Assembly: GCF_008973665.1 (NCBI RefSeq)
Contig: NZ_WACP01000015.1
Span: forward strand, 1-64,000
Origin: Paenibacillus tengchongensis
GTDB lineage: Bacteria > Bacillota > Bacilli > Paenibacillales > Paenibacillaceae
Length of the DNA stretch: 64,000 bases
Direction of reading: 5' to 3'
Program-made: the position numbers and the translations under genes
Part shown: piece by piece, positions 51,259 to 60,784 of the stretch
How the letters are laid out: each line of letters begins with the position of its first letter
Position numbering within the stretch: position 1 is the stretch's first letter
The notes under the pieces: model-generated
Seen by the model: only the letters and a program-made list of their open reading frames with translations
The model's database searches: none
Told to the model about the DNA's origin: nothing

Positions 51259-52872
51259 CTAATTCAGAACCTTCTCCAGCGTCCGGCGCACCGCGCCCGG
51301 GCCGGCCAGCATCTCATGGAACATGCCCTCGATCTTCACGCCGAGGCCGATGTCGTACAGCTTCACGCCGAACAGCTGCTCATCGCTGAGAATAGCCCTT
51401 ACATTGGACGAGGTGTCGCCCAGAGCTACACCCGACAGGCGGCTCTGCAGCGATTCCAGCAGAGGGTCCGGGCTGAGCGTGAAGGCTTCTCCTTCGTCGT
51501 TCACGCCGAGCAGATACCGGCACCAGGCAGCAATCGCCAGCGGAATCGCCGTCAGCTGCGCCGGATCAAGGTCCTCGCGGCGGACATAGGATTTGATCGT
51601 CTCCCCGAAGCGGATGCCCACCTTCTGCGAGGTGTCGGTCGCGATCCGCTGCGGCGTATCGGGAATGAACGGATTGGCGAAGCGCTCCTTAAGCACTTCA
51701 TCCAGGAATTGCTTCGGACTGAGAATGCCCGGGTCAACGACCACCGGCAGCCCTTCCTTGTAGCCGATCACCTCCACCATACGGCGCAGGGTGTCGTCCT
51801 TCATCTCGTCGGCAATCAGGGTATAGCCGAGCAGACAGCCGGTAACGGCCAGCGCCGTATGCAGCGGGTTGAGGCAGGTCGTCACCTTCATCGTCTCCAC
51901 CTTATTGACCGTATCGCGGTCCGTGAAGATAATGCCCGCTTCCTCCAGCGCCGGGCGGCCGTTCGTGAACTTGTCTTCGATGACCAGGTATTCGCTGATC
52001 TCCGCGTTGACGAACGGCGCGGTGTACGTATTCTTCGAGGTAACGATGACGTCCATTTCGCCGATGCCCTGCTTCAATAATTCCGCCTGCACCGTCTCTG
52101 ACGGGCGGGGGGTGATCTTGTCGATCATCGACAGCGGGAAGGCGATCTTGCTTTCATCCTCCAGGTAGTCCACGAAGCCCGCTTCCACATGGCCTTGAGC
52201 CGCCCACTCCTTGGCAATGGTAACGACACCGTTCTTCAGCTTGTCGCCATTGTGAGAGCAATTATCCATGCTGACAAAGGTCATCGGATACTGCCCCTTG
52301 AGATACCTGCGGTAAGCAAGCGAAGCCACCACGCCCATGGCATGCACCGTATGCTCCGGCCCTCCGGCAATATCCTTCTCGACGATGCCGAGATAGGAGC
52401 CGTCCGGTCCGGTCAGCGCGTAGCCTTTTTCCGTAATCGTAAAGCTCGCCATCTGGAGACTCGGATTCTCGAAGACTTCGATCAGCCGCTTGTAATCCTC
52501 TTCCCGGCCTTTATCGGCGGCGGTGAGGCCCTCCACAATGCTGCTGACAACCGTCTTCTGAAACTCGCCGCGCGCGTTCATCAGCACCAGCAGGGTCAGA
52601 TTGTCATACGGCTTGTAGACCTTGTCAATCATCTCGAAGTCGAACGTCTCTGCCGCAATAATCCCCGTCTCCGCCTTGCCGCTGTCCAGCAGCTGCTGAT
52701 GGGCCCTGGCCACGAATCCGCGAAAAATATTCCCCGCCCCAAAGTGAATCCACTCCGGCTTCGCCAGCGTATTCTGTGCCACCCGGGCATGGTCGAACTG
52801 CGGAAGCTCTACACCCGCCGCCTGCCACGCCGCCGTCTCGTTTACGATACTGCTTCTCGTCAGGCGCAGCAT
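51259..52872 (-). CDS. uxuB: fructuronate reductase (mannitol dehydrogenase family)
   Basis: This is a 537-residue NAD-dependent polyol dehydrogenase-family enzyme. It has HFGAGNIFRGFVARAHQQLL (nucleotide-binding, about 44-63), the SFTITEKGYAL block and FVSMDNCSHNGDKL. Neighbouring uxuA supports reduction of fructuronate to mannonate. Its ATG directly abuts the uxuA stop (TAAATG), with AAGGAGG inside the uxuA end, so they are translationally coupled. Some enzymes of this family also reduce tagaturonate, which would matter for galacturonate; this cannot be decided here. Confidence 0.9.
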   Translation of the reverse strand: MLRLTRSSIVNETAAWQAAGVELPQFDHARVAQNTLAKPEWIHFGAGNIFRGFVARAHQQLLDSGKAETGIIAAETFDFEMIDKVYKPYDNLTLLVLMNARGEFQKTVVSSIVEGLTAADKGREEDYKRLIEVFENPSLQMASFTITEKGYALTGPDGSYLGIVEKDIAGGPEHTVHAMGVVASLAYRRYLKGQYPMTFVSMDNCSHNGDKLKNGVVTIAKEWAAQGHVEAGFVDYLEDESKIAFPLSMIDKITPRPSETVQAELLKQGIGEMDVIVTSKNTYTAPFVNAEISEYLVIEDKFTNGRPALEEAGIIFTDRDTVNKVETMKVTTCLNPLHTALAVTGCLLGYTLIADEMKDDTLRRMVEVIGYKEGLPVVVDPGILSPKQFLDEVLKERFANPFIPDTPQRIATDTSQKVGIRFGETIKSYVRREDLDPAQLTAIPLAIAAWCRYLLGVNDEGEAFTLSPDPLLESLQSRLSGVALGDTSSNVRAILSDEQLFGVKLYDIGLGVKIEGMFHEMLAGPGAVRRTLEKVLN

Positions 52873-53949
52873 TTATTTCGCCTCCTTGGCATTGTCCAGG
52901 CTGTCCCACACACCCAGCAGGTACATAATGCCCATGGCCCGGTCATACAGACCGTAGCCCGGACGGCAGTTCTTCTCCTCGCCCCACAGATGGCGGCCAT
53001 GGTCCGGACGGACATAACCGGTGAAACCGTTCTCATGATAGGCTTTTACAACCTCGGCTACATCAACGCTGCCGTCGCGGCCGCGGTGTGATACCTCAAT
53101 AAAGTCGCCGTTCTCGAATACCTTCACATTGCGGATATGGGCAAAATGAATCCGGTCATGGAACTCGCGGATCATCGCCGGCAGATCGTTCTCCGGATTT
53201 GTGCCGAGCGAGCCGGTGCAGAAGGTCAGGCCGTTGTATGGGCTGGGCACGCTGTCGAGCATGCGGCGGATGGTGTCGCGGCTGCGGATAATGCGCGGCA
53301 GGCCGAAGATCGGCCAGGCCGGGTCGTCGGGATGGATTGCCATTTTGATATCTACTTCTTCACAGACCGGAATGATCCGCTCCAGAAAATATTTCAGATT
53401 CTCGAACAGCTTATCTTCCGTTACGTCGGCATAGGCTGCGAACAGCTCATCCAGCTTCGCCAGCCGCTCCGGCTCCCAGCCCGGCATCGTAAACTGCCCT
53501 GCGCCCTGCAGGATGCGGTCAACCATTTCACGCGGATTATCGGTAATGGCAGCCTTTTCATAAAAGAGGGCGTTCGATCCGTCCGGCAGCGGATGGTACA
53601 GATCGGTCCGCGTCCAGTCGAATACCGGCATGAAGTTGTAACAAATGACCTTTACGCCAACTTTGGCCAGCTTGCGGATGGTGTCGATATAAATATCGAT
53701 ATATTTATCACGGGTCGGCAGGCCGATCTTGATATCATCATGAACGTTGACGCTCTCCACCACAGCCGTGCTGAAGCCTTTGGCGGTGATTTGATCCGCA
53801 ACCTCCTGAATCCGTTCCATCTCCCACACTTCACCGGCCACCTTGTCATGCAGCGACCAGACGATGCCCATTACGCCCGGCACCTGCCGGATATGATCCA
53901 GCGTGATGTTGTCGTTCCCTTCCCCGTACCATCTCCACGTCATGTTCAT
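52873..53949 (-). CDS. uxuA: mannonate dehydratase
   Basis: The 358-residue TIM-barrel enzyme dehydrates D-mannonate to 2-keto-3-deoxygluconate. It has MTWRWYGEGNDNITLDHIRQVPGV at the start, VICYNFMPVFDWTRTDL, and metal ligands in KMAIHPDDP, FCTGSLG and IHFAHIRNVK. GGGAGGG precedes ATG 53949. It is the first gene of the operon with uxuB and uxaC, behind the palindrome at 53986-54003. Next-step genes (KDG kinase and aldolase) and an altronate dehydratase are not in the window. Confidence 0.95.
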   Translation of the reverse strand: MNMTWRWYGEGNDNITLDHIRQVPGVMGIVWSLHDKVAGEVWEMERIQEVADQITAKGFSTAVVESVNVHDDIKIGLPTRDKYIDIYIDTIRKLAKVGVKVICYNFMPVFDWTRTDLYHPLPDGSNALFYEKAAITDNPREMVDRILQGAGQFTMPGWEPERLAKLDELFAAYADVTEDKLFENLKYFLERIIPVCEEVDIKMAIHPDDPAWPIFGLPRIIRSRDTIRRMLDSVPSPYNGLTFCTGSLGTNPENDLPAMIREFHDRIHFAHIRNVKVFENGDFIEVSHRGRDGSVDVAEVVKAYHENGFTGYVRPDHGRHLWGEEKNCRPGYGLYDRAMGIMYLLGVWDSLDNAKEAK

Positions 53950-53985
53950 TTGATTGATTTAACCCTCCCATGTGTTGTTCTCAAT

Positions 53986-54003
53986 AATCTTGTATACAAG
54001 ATT
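53986..54003. promoter_or_regulatory. GntR-type palindromic operator
   Basis: AATCTTGTATACAAGATT is a perfect 18-bp palindrome 37 bp upstream of uxuA. It fits the TTGTATACAA-like sites of FCD-type GntR regulators. A related half-conserved copy around GTATAC lies at about 54127-54132, before the divergent regulator gene. Confidence 0.8.
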
Positions 54004-54218
54004 TCCTTGATCATAATTTAGGTCTGCCATTCTTGTCAACAACCTTTAGTACGTGAAAATATTCCTTTAATCGCCCATACTTACGGACTCATCAGCCGCG
54101 GATTTCTTCCATTCATCTTTCTATTTATGTATACTAGTTAGAAATGCACAACCGGATTATCCGTATCTGTTAACGGACCTCGGCGTTCCATCCATCTTAA
54201 CGTATTGGAGCAAACGAC

Positions 54219-54872
54219 ATGTCGATCAAAGAACAAATTATGGCCTCGCTGAAGCATGAAATCCGCAATTTAACGCTAAAGCCCGGCACCATCCTGAGCG
54301 AGACGGTCTTGTCCGAACGCTTTCAGCTCTCGCGGACACCGCTGCGCGATGTGCTGAAGCAGCTGGCGCTGGAGTCCTATATCGATGTCTATCCCAAGAA
54401 GGGCAACCTCGTCTCCTTCATCGACCTGGAATCGGTGGAGCAGATAATTTATTTGCGCAGTGTGCTGGAGAAGGAAATTATCAAGAGCCTGGCGGGCAAG
54501 CTGGCCCTCAAGGGCACGCTTGAACTGAAGGAGATTCTGGAGAAACAGCAAAACGCCATCGGCCGGGAGGATGCGCTGGAGCATTTTCTCACCTGGGATG
54601 ACGCCTTTCATCAGACGATCTTCAAGCTGGCGGGCCGCGAATTTCTGTGGAATCTGATCCAGCAGTCGAACGTACACTATGAACGCTACCGCCGCCTTCA
54701 CATGCTGAAGCAGGAGAAGCTGGAAGAGATCGTGCAGGAGCACCGCTATATCCTCGATTACCTGCTGAACCAGGAAAGCGGCAGAATCGAGGAGCTGATC
54801 CACCACCATCTGCGCGAAGATATTAACTCGCTGTACCTGCAGGAGAATTTTGCGGAGTATATTAAGAGCTGA
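54219..54872 (+). CDS. GntR-family regulator, FCD subfamily (hexuronate operon)
   Basis: This is a 217-residue regulator. The N-terminal winged helix is at about 5-70 (LKPGTILSETVLSERFQLSRTPLRDVLKQLALESYIDVYPKKG). The FCD ligand-binding domain is at about 80-210 and contains the metal-binding pattern DDAFHQTIF plus later histidines (VQEHRYILDYLL, HHHLREDI). It is divergent from uxuA, with a perfect palindrome between them. By analogy with UxuR/ExuR it should repress the operon until a uronate such as fructuronate or tagaturonate binds. ATG 54219 has only a weak ribosome site (GGAGCAAACGAC). Confidence 0.88.
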   Translation: MSIKEQIMASLKHEIRNLTLKPGTILSETVLSERFQLSRTPLRDVLKQLALESYIDVYPKKGNLVSFIDLESVEQIIYLRSVLEKEIIKSLAGKLALKGTLELKEILEKQQNAIGREDALEHFLTWDDAFHQTIFKLAGREFLWNLIQQSNVHYERYRRLHMLKQEKLEEIVQEHRYILDYLLNQESGRIEELIHHHLREDINSLYLQENFAEYIKS

Positions 54873-54894
54873 TGCGGATAACTGTAAGAAATTA

Positions 54895-55506
54895 CTATCC
54901 ATGTAATATGTCCGATAGCTTTTGATATATGAATTGAAGGTTTTCGTTGATATCTTTCAGGTAACTGTTAACGGTTAGTATACTTGAGTTATTCACGACA
55001 CCTTGAGCATTTTGAAACAGGTTATATAGCGTCAAGTCTGTGGTTGAAGAGACGCTTGTCTGCGGATCCATCTTGGTTAATAGATTATTGATTTCATCCT
55101 TTTCGATGTCAGTCCAATTGTTCTCGAAAGAGCCGGACCGCGTAATTTCTAACAGCGTACCCGTAACTTTTGTCAGCAGTTCCACGGACTTACCGGCCTC
55201 CGAGGACATTTCATCATTTGTTTTATCCAGGATGCTTGTCATATCCGAAGTTAAATATTCATATACAGAGCTGTTATCAAATGAAAAAGAGTAGCCCTTG
55301 CTTACTGACTTTATTTCATTCATGGTGGTCTCTGCGCTGAAAATAGATCTTAGATAGGATATATGAGATTTGATCCTTCCTGCGTAATTGTAAGGCAAAG
55401 CGTAGTCATCCTGACGCTCCTGTTCCATATTCCTGTCAGCAGCACAAGCTGTCGTCAAAGCGAATCCCAGTATTAAGACTATTAAGGCCGCGCGTTTCTT
55501 TGTCAT
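54895..55506 (-). CDS. hypothetical lipoprotein
   Basis: The 203-residue precursor has a signal peptide (KKRAALIVLILGFALTTAC) with a lipoprotein-type cysteine. The remainder is Ser/Asn-rich and mostly helical (RIKSHISYLRSIFSAETTMNEI, DINENLQFIYQKLSDIL), with no recognised domain. ATG 55506 has GGAGGT, but at only 3 nt spacing. Its composition is more AT-rich than its neighbours. It is convergent with the GntR gene. Confidence 0.6.
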   Translation of the reverse strand: MTKKRAALIVLILGFALTTACAADRNMEQERQDDYALPYNYAGRIKSHISYLRSIFSAETTMNEIKSVSKGYSFSFDNSSVYEYLTSDMTSILDKTNDEMSSEAGKSVELLTKVTGTLLEITRSGSFENNWTDIEKDEINNLLTKMDPQTSVSSTTDLTLYNLFQNAQGVVNNSSILTVNSYLKDINENLQFIYQKLSDILHG

Positions 55507-55551
55507 AGTACCTCCACGATTATTTTTGGAACAATTATACACTAATACCAT

Positions 55552-55911
55552 CTAGTTTTGTTTAACTGACGGATTAGATGCTTTCAGGACAGCACGCCAA
55601 GCTCTATGTAGTTGGAAAATCGCCACTTAATTTCACCACTATCGAGATAATTGCAGACTTAGTTGGATAAACGCCACTTAATCCGGGTGAAAGTGAACGG
55701 TCATGCTAATATCGTTCGAAATAAGTAGCGATAATCGAACTAGTCCGCTGGAATCGGTAAGAATAGCAAGATTAGTGTGCCAAAATCGAACTATTCCCAT
55801 GGAACGCTGAAATTCCTATGGGGGGGTAAGTTGTGACTATGGAAGTGTGCAGACTTCCGGCCGCTGTCAGCCTCCGGGCATCAACGCTGACTCCGCATCC
55901 GCACAGCAAAC
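55552..55911. repeat. gene-free region with two families of short repeats
   Basis: Two 23-bp copies beginning TAGTTGGA and ending CGCCACTTAAT occur at 55609-55631 and 55660-55682, matching at 21 positions. Two 21-bp copies beginning AATCGAACTA and ending TGGAA occur at 55733-55753 and 55784-55804. In both families the copies are 51 bp apart. No gene with a ribosome site is visible. Confidence 0.8.
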
Positions 55912-55951
55912 AACAAGCTGACCCTCCGGAGCACCGGAAGACCAGCTTGTT
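55912..55951 (-). terminator. terminator of the glycoside hydrolase gene
   Basis: AACAAGCTG (55912-55920) pairs with CAGCTTGTT (55943-55951), and CCGG with CCGG inside. TTGTTTGC follows on the minus strand, about 30 bp past the stop. Confidence 0.85.
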
Positions 55952-55981
55952 TGCATTATCGATGGTTTCTGCTGCGTATAC

Positions 55982-58171
55982 TCAGAATCCCGTCTTGGGA
56001 ATCTCGACGGGCTCGCGGCCGTACGGCTGCCGCACTCCGGTTCTGACTTCATACATGGCGCTGTGCGCCTCGCGCATCGCCTCTGCCAGCTCTGGATAGA
56101 GGCGGCTACAGACGTCGACGGCGCCGATCTGGTAGTTCTCCCCGTCGAACCGGCCCAGCAGCGGCTGGTCGTTCCACTGGAAGTAATGCACGCCGATCAG
56201 CTCCGGGATCGCTGCCGCCTGCTCGACATAATAGCGGTAAGCGCCTCCCCGTTCGGCGCCCGTGGCCACGGCCTTGATGCCATATGCCGGGAGGCCGGCG
56301 TCAGCCGAGCCGAAATGGAACTCGCCGATCATCACCGGCCGCCCCAGTCTGGCAGATATTCCGGCCATGTGCCGGCGGTCGGGCTTCCACTGGTAGCTGT
56401 TCAGGGAGAACACATCGAACCATTCGCAGCCCTCCAGCACGGCATCGCTGGCCACCCAGGCATACCGCATGCCAAGATTAAGGTGATGCGGGTCGATCTC
56501 CTTGCAGCAGCGGGCCGGGACTTCCACATACCGGCGGATCATCATCCGGTTGAACTGGTCGCAATCCGCCGCCCACGCGGGAGATTCGCCGCCGCCAACT
56601 GACGCCTTCTGCGGCTGATACAGCTCCTCCCAATCGGCGTACCGACTGTTCCAGGCCGCATTCAGCGCTGCCACATCGCCGTACTTCTCCTGCAGCCAGG
56701 CGACCAGCCGCTCCTTCGAAGCGTAACGCGCGGGGCGCTTCAGCATCTCCCCCGTCAGATTGAGGCTGTCGACGAAGGCCCATTGCGGCTCGTTACGCAT
56801 GAAGTAACCGACCAGCCGCCGGTCTTCGCGGAGCGATTCAAGCTGCCGGGCGAATCGCTCCGCCGCTTCCGCATATTCCGGATGGAACACATCCGGGAAA
56901 TCGCGGAAGATCGTCTCTTGCGTCTCCGGAAATCCCTGCAGCGGCAGCACATAGGGAAGACTCGATGACGCAATGAACTGCGGATCGGACCAGTTGCCGA
57001 CCGTGTTGATTCCGAGCGAGTACAGCCGCCGCTCGGTTAAGACCTGCCAATCCTCCCGCCAGGAGGCTCCGAAGGCGGTAATCAGATTGGCGGTCGCCGG
57101 GCAGAACTCCGCACCGTCCCGCCTCCAGGCATCCCCATACCCGTCCTCCGGTGCCGGGAGGGCGGGGAGCAGATGCTTCATGCCCCTGACATGCATCGGC
57201 GAGGAGGGACCAACGCAGTCCATCCCGGCGCTGAACAGCGCATACCCTTCCGGGTCGGCGAACCACCAGCGCCCGTCTGCCTGCTCCGTCCGGAAATATC
57301 CGGTCGCCGCAAACTGCAGCCCCTTCCAGCCACCGTAGCGGCCATACTCCCCGGACCCGGGCTCGGGTCCGGCTTCACCACGCGGCACTCCAGTAGCCGC
57401 CCGCTCTTCCCGGGGCATCTCGGCTATAGTCCCGGCCACGAACTCGGGTCCGGCTTCAGCTCCACCACACAGCACTCCACCCGCCGCCCGCTCTTCTCGC
57501 ACCCTGCTAGTCATTGCCCCGGACCCACTCCCAGCCCCGGCTCCACCACACGGACCCGCCGCCCGCTCTTCCCGCAGCCGCGCGGTCATCTCCGCGCGGC
57601 TGCGCGTCTTCCCTACCCATTCCCGCCCCGTCCATTGCCCGAGGCTGTCGATGAGCGGCTGCCTCGCACACTCATCGGCCTCATATTCAAACACCGGCTC
57701 CTCCATCCCGAGCGTCCACGCCGTCAGAAGGAATTCGCGCTCCGCCGTGGACGGCGGCGTACTGATCAGGACCCCGCTCAGCCGGGTCCGGTCAACCGAC
57801 GCGTCGCCGCGCATCACCGACTGCAGCACGCCCGGATAGCGGTCCAGAAACAGCCGACCGCCTTCCAGCGCCTGCAGCGGCAGGCAGAGCCGGGTCGGAA
57901 CCTCCGGCAGAACTCCGAAGTGAACGGACACCTCGCGGCCAAGCGCATCGCGGAAGGTAAAGATTAGCACAAGCACATCATGCAAGCTGTGCGAGACCAT
58001 CGCGGACATATACCGAGCGTTCCGCCAGGCCGAGGAAGCGGCCTCATCCAGCCGCAGCGCGGCACTTCCGCCTTGTGCAGACGCCTTCATCCACAGGGAG
58101 CCTGCACCCTCTTTTTCCATAGACAGCTGCACCCCGGCCTCCGGCTTCATCTCCTTAGTATCAATCATCAT
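55982..58171 (-). CDS. clan GH-A glycoside hydrolase (agarase/beta-galactosidase-like)
   Basis: This is a 729-residue protein. An N-terminal beta-rich part (about 1-185) precedes a low-complexity insert (about 190-275) with three REERAA copies (200-205, 225-230, 254-259). A TIM barrel follows from about 285. It opens RWWFADPEGYALFSAGMDCV, as in GH50/GH42-type enzymes. The NEP motif (Asn460-Glu461) is the expected acid/base and IGEFHF (Glu617) the expected nucleophile. There is no signal peptide, so it acts on an imported oligosaccharide. It lies 15 nt downstream of the binding-protein gene of a sugar importer on the same strand. The exact family and substrate are uncertain: a beta-galactoside or agar-like linkage, or rhamnogalacturonan side chains. 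Confidence 0.7.
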   Translation of the reverse strand: MMIDTKEMKPEAGVQLSMEKEGAGSLWMKASAQGGSAALRLDEAASSAWRNARYMSAMVSHSLHDVLVLIFTFRDALGREVSVHFGVLPEVPTRLCLPLQALEGGRLFLDRYPGVLQSVMRGDASVDRTRLSGVLISTPPSTAEREFLLTAWTLGMEEPVFEYEADECARQPLIDSLGQWTGREWVGKTRSRAEMTARLREERAAGPCGGAGAGSGSGAMTSRVREERAAGGVLCGGAEAGPEFVAGTIAEMPREERAATGVPRGEAGPEPGSGEYGRYGGWKGLQFAATGYFRTEQADGRWWFADPEGYALFSAGMDCVGPSSPMHVRGMKHLLPALPAPEDGYGDAWRRDGAEFCPATANLITAFGASWREDWQVLTERRLYSLGINTVGNWSDPQFIASSSLPYVLPLQGFPETQETIFRDFPDVFHPEYAEAAERFARQLESLREDRRLVGYFMRNEPQWAFVDSLNLTGEMLKRPARYASKERLVAWLQEKYGDVAALNAAWNSRYADWEELYQPQKASVGGGESPAWAADCDQFNRMMIRRYVEVPARCCKEIDPHHLNLGMRYAWVASDAVLEGCEWFDVFSLNSYQWKPDRRHMAGISARLGRPVMIGEFHFGSADAGLPAYGIKAVATGAERGGAYRYYVEQAAAIPELIGVHYFQWNDQPLLGRFDGENYQIGAVDVCSRLYPELAEAMREAHSAMYEVRTGVRQPYGREPVEIPKTGF

Positions 58172-58186
58172 CTGCAGCCGCCCCGC

Positions 58187-59869
58187 TTACTTCAGGCCCA
58201 TCTGCGACATGAAATCCACTTTATTGGCGTCAGCATACCATTCGTTGACTTCTTTGGTGATTTGCTCGCCGCCTTTGTCATGCCACTGCTTGACGAAATC
58301 GTCATACGCTTCCAGCGGCTCGTCGCTGTAGATGATCTTCGTAAAGACTTCTTTCTCCATTGTCGTCAATTGGGCCCAGGAATTCTGCATCGTCTTGGTC
58401 GGCGGACCATTGAAGGCGCTCGGCAGCAGCACGTCGCTGTTCTCATACGAAATGACGTAGCCTTCCTTCATCGTCTGATCGAGCGCATTCGAACGCATCA
58501 GCACGCCGTTGTCCATGGACGCGCCGTTCGCCAGATCATAGAATGATTTGCCGGCACCGTCTACGCTTGGCGTATTCTTGGTAAATGCCATCTTGCCGAC
58601 ACCCTGGACTTCCGTAAGCGGTGTGTTGAACCGGGTCGGATCAAAGGTCACTTCTTCGTTCACAATGTCGTAATCGTAGCCTTGCGCATAGCCGTAGGTG
58701 AAATCGCCGGTGCCGAAAGCGGCATCATAGAGCTTGTCGTAGTAGAGGAAGAAGGCCTCCATGTTGTTGAAATCCTTGTTGAACATGAACACGCCGTCGT
58801 TAAGCTGACCGCTCTGATACGTCTTGTCGCCGTCGACACCGTTAATCGTCGGATAAACTTTGATGACCGCGCCTGCCACATTCTTCTCAACATCCTTAAC
58901 GCTGCCGTACAGCCACGGCCTTCCGACAATGATGCCCGCTTTGCCCTCGGTGAAATCCGCCAGCGCATCCCATGCACCCTGGGTCGCCAGCTCCTTGTTC
59001 AGATAGCCCTTGGAGTACCAGTCGCGCAGCTTCGCCAGAGCCTCCTTATTGCCGTCGGCCACCGAGCCATACGACAGCGTGCCGTTCTCCTCAAGCCAGG
59101 AACCCGGCAGATGCTTGCCCGTGTACGCGCTGAAGATCATCACCGGATCACTGACCCAGCCGGTATTGTAGGAGTCCTTGCCCGAGAACGTGAAGCCGTA
59201 CGTATCCGGTTTACCGTTTCCGTCGGGGTCCTGCTCCGTAAAGGCGGCGATGACCTGCTCGAATTCTTCAATCGTGGTCGGCGCCTTCAGGTTCAGCTTA
59301 TCGAGCCAGTCCTGGCGGATCAGCATCACTTCGCCTTCCGTCAGATTGGGCGCAATCGCCATCCCGTATACTTTGCCGTCGCTGACCACCGGATTGAAGG
59401 TCGTCGGGAATTGCTTATAAATGTCCTTGAGCCGCTCCGGCATATAGTTCTTGATATCTTCGCCGATTTCTTTCACCTGGCCGGACTGAATCAGGTCGCT
59501 CGCCAGCGCGGTATCGTAGACGGGCACGACATCGGGCAGCTTCTCGGAGCCGGTCAAGGCCAGACGCAGCTTGGTATTATACTGGCTGGCATCGCCGCCG
59601 AGCAGAGTGGTCTGAATATCGATTCCGAGGTTCTCTTTGCCCCAGCGGGTCAGCACGTTGTCGTTCAGACTCTCCCCTTCCAGATATTTGCCGGCGTTCT
59701 CATCCTGCTGCTTGGCGATGGTAATGGTAATCGGGGGATCATATTTCCCGTCCTTCAGAGTAGCCTGCGCTGCGGAGCTCCCTTCCGTCTTCGCCTCATC
59801 TCCGCCGCAACCGGCCAGCATTCCGGATAACAGGAGGATAGCGGACAGTGCAATGCTTGCTTTTTTCAT
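58187..59869 (-). CDS. extracellular sugar-binding lipoprotein of an ABC importer
   Basis: The 560-residue precursor has a lipoprotein signal (LLLSGMLAGC) and an LplA/YtcQ-type fold (TRWGKENLGIDIQTTLLGGDASQYN, EVMLIRQDWLDKLNL, EQDPDGNGKPDTYGF). GGGGAG lies 6 nt before the ATG. It is third in an operon permease-permease-binding protein-glycosidase. The order suggests uptake and immediate hydrolysis of one class of oligosaccharide. Confidence 0.9.
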   Translation of the reverse strand: MKKASIALSAILLLSGMLAGCGGDEAKTEGSSAAQATLKDGKYDPPITITIAKQQDENAGKYLEGESLNDNVLTRWGKENLGIDIQTTLLGGDASQYNTKLRLALTGSEKLPDVVPVYDTALASDLIQSGQVKEIGEDIKNYMPERLKDIYKQFPTTFNPVVSDGKVYGMAIAPNLTEGEVMLIRQDWLDKLNLKAPTTIEEFEQVIAAFTEQDPDGNGKPDTYGFTFSGKDSYNTGWVSDPVMIFSAYTGKHLPGSWLEENGTLSYGSVADGNKEALAKLRDWYSKGYLNKELATQGAWDALADFTEGKAGIIVGRPWLYGSVKDVEKNVAGAVIKVYPTINGVDGDKTYQSGQLNDGVFMFNKDFNNMEAFFLYYDKLYDAAFGTGDFTYGYAQGYDYDIVNEEVTFDPTRFNTPLTEVQGVGKMAFTKNTPSVDGAGKSFYDLANGASMDNGVLMRSNALDQTMKEGYVISYENSDVLLPSAFNGPPTKTMQNSWAQLTTMEKEVFTKIIYSDEPLEAYDDFVKQWHDKGGEQITKEVNEWYADANKVDFMSQMGLK

Positions 59870-59902
59870 GATAGTCTCCCCTTCGCTATTGTGGTTTGGA
59901 TT

Positions 59903-60772
59903 TTATTCCTTAACGGCACCCAGCACAATCCCTTTTACAAAATACCGCTGCAAAAAAGGATACACGAGAATAATCGGCAGGGTGGAGATGAAAATCTGTG
60001 CGGCTTTCAGGCTCTTTTCGGATAAAGCGGCCGCTTCCGAGGCGCTTAGCGCCATGCTTTGCGCATTGCTCTGGACGACTACCGTCTGCAGGAACGAAGC
60101 CAGCGGGTATTTGTTGGTATCGGACATGTATAGAATACCATCAAACCAGGAGTTCCAATGGCCGACCATGATGAACAGTCCGACCGTCGCCAGCCCCGGA
60201 AGCGAGAGCGGCAGATAGATTTTGCGGAAAATCCCGAAGAAGCTCGCCCCGTCGATAAACGCCGCCTCCTCCAGCGCCTTGGGAATCGTCTTGAAGAAGT
60301 TCATGATCAGAATCAAATTGTAAGCGCCGAAGGCGCCGGGCAGGACAAGCGACCAGAGCGTATCCTTAAGCCCGAGGGTGGTGATCAGAATATAGGAGGG
60401 AATCAATCCCCCGGAAAACAGCATCGTGAACACGAAAATCCACATCAGCGCATTGCGCCCGCGAAACTCCTTGGACAGCGCATAGCCTGCCGTTGTAATC
60501 ACAAACATGCTGATGGCTGTTCCGAGTACGGTCCGCGTGACGGAGATCAGCATGGAGCCGGTGAAGTTGGAGTTACTGAACGTTTTGCGGTACGAATCGG
60601 TGTTGAATTCGACCGGCCAGAACGTGACCAGATTGCCGTTGACCGCCGACTTGCTGCTGAAGGACTGGGCCAGCAGATGGAGCAGGGGCAGAAAACAGGA
60701 CAAGGCGACCAGAATCAGAAAGATATAGTTGAACACGGCGAATACTTTGTAGCCTCCGGTTTTGTGGTACAT
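59903..60772 (-). CDS. sugar ABC transporter permease (LplC/YtcP type)
   Basis: The 289-residue six-helix permease has the EAA loop (KALEEAAFIDGASFFGIFRKIYLPLSLPGLA) and the family end FVKGIVLGAVKE. GGGGGAGGAAC precedes the ATG. It follows the other permease by 12 bp and precedes the binding-protein gene by 33 bp. Confidence 0.92.
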   Translation of the reverse strand: MYHKTGGYKVFAVFNYIFLILVALSCFLPLLHLLAQSFSSKSAVNGNLVTFWPVEFNTDSYRKTFSNSNFTGSMLISVTRTVLGTAISMFVITTAGYALSKEFRGRNALMWIFVFTMLFSGGLIPSYILITTLGLKDTLWSLVLPGAFGAYNLILIMNFFKTIPKALEEAAFIDGASFFGIFRKIYLPLSLPGLATVGLFIMVGHWNSWFDGILYMSDTNKYPLASFLQTVVVQSNAQSMALSASEAAALSEKSLKAAQIFISTLPIILVYPFLQRYFVKGIVLGAVKE

Positions 60773-60784
60773 GTTCCTCCCCCT

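Noticed and set aside
49818..51389. Long open frame on the plus strand, opposite uxaC
   Set aside because: It is the antisense of a well-conserved isomerase gene, with no ribosome site and a composition set by codon bias of the real gene.
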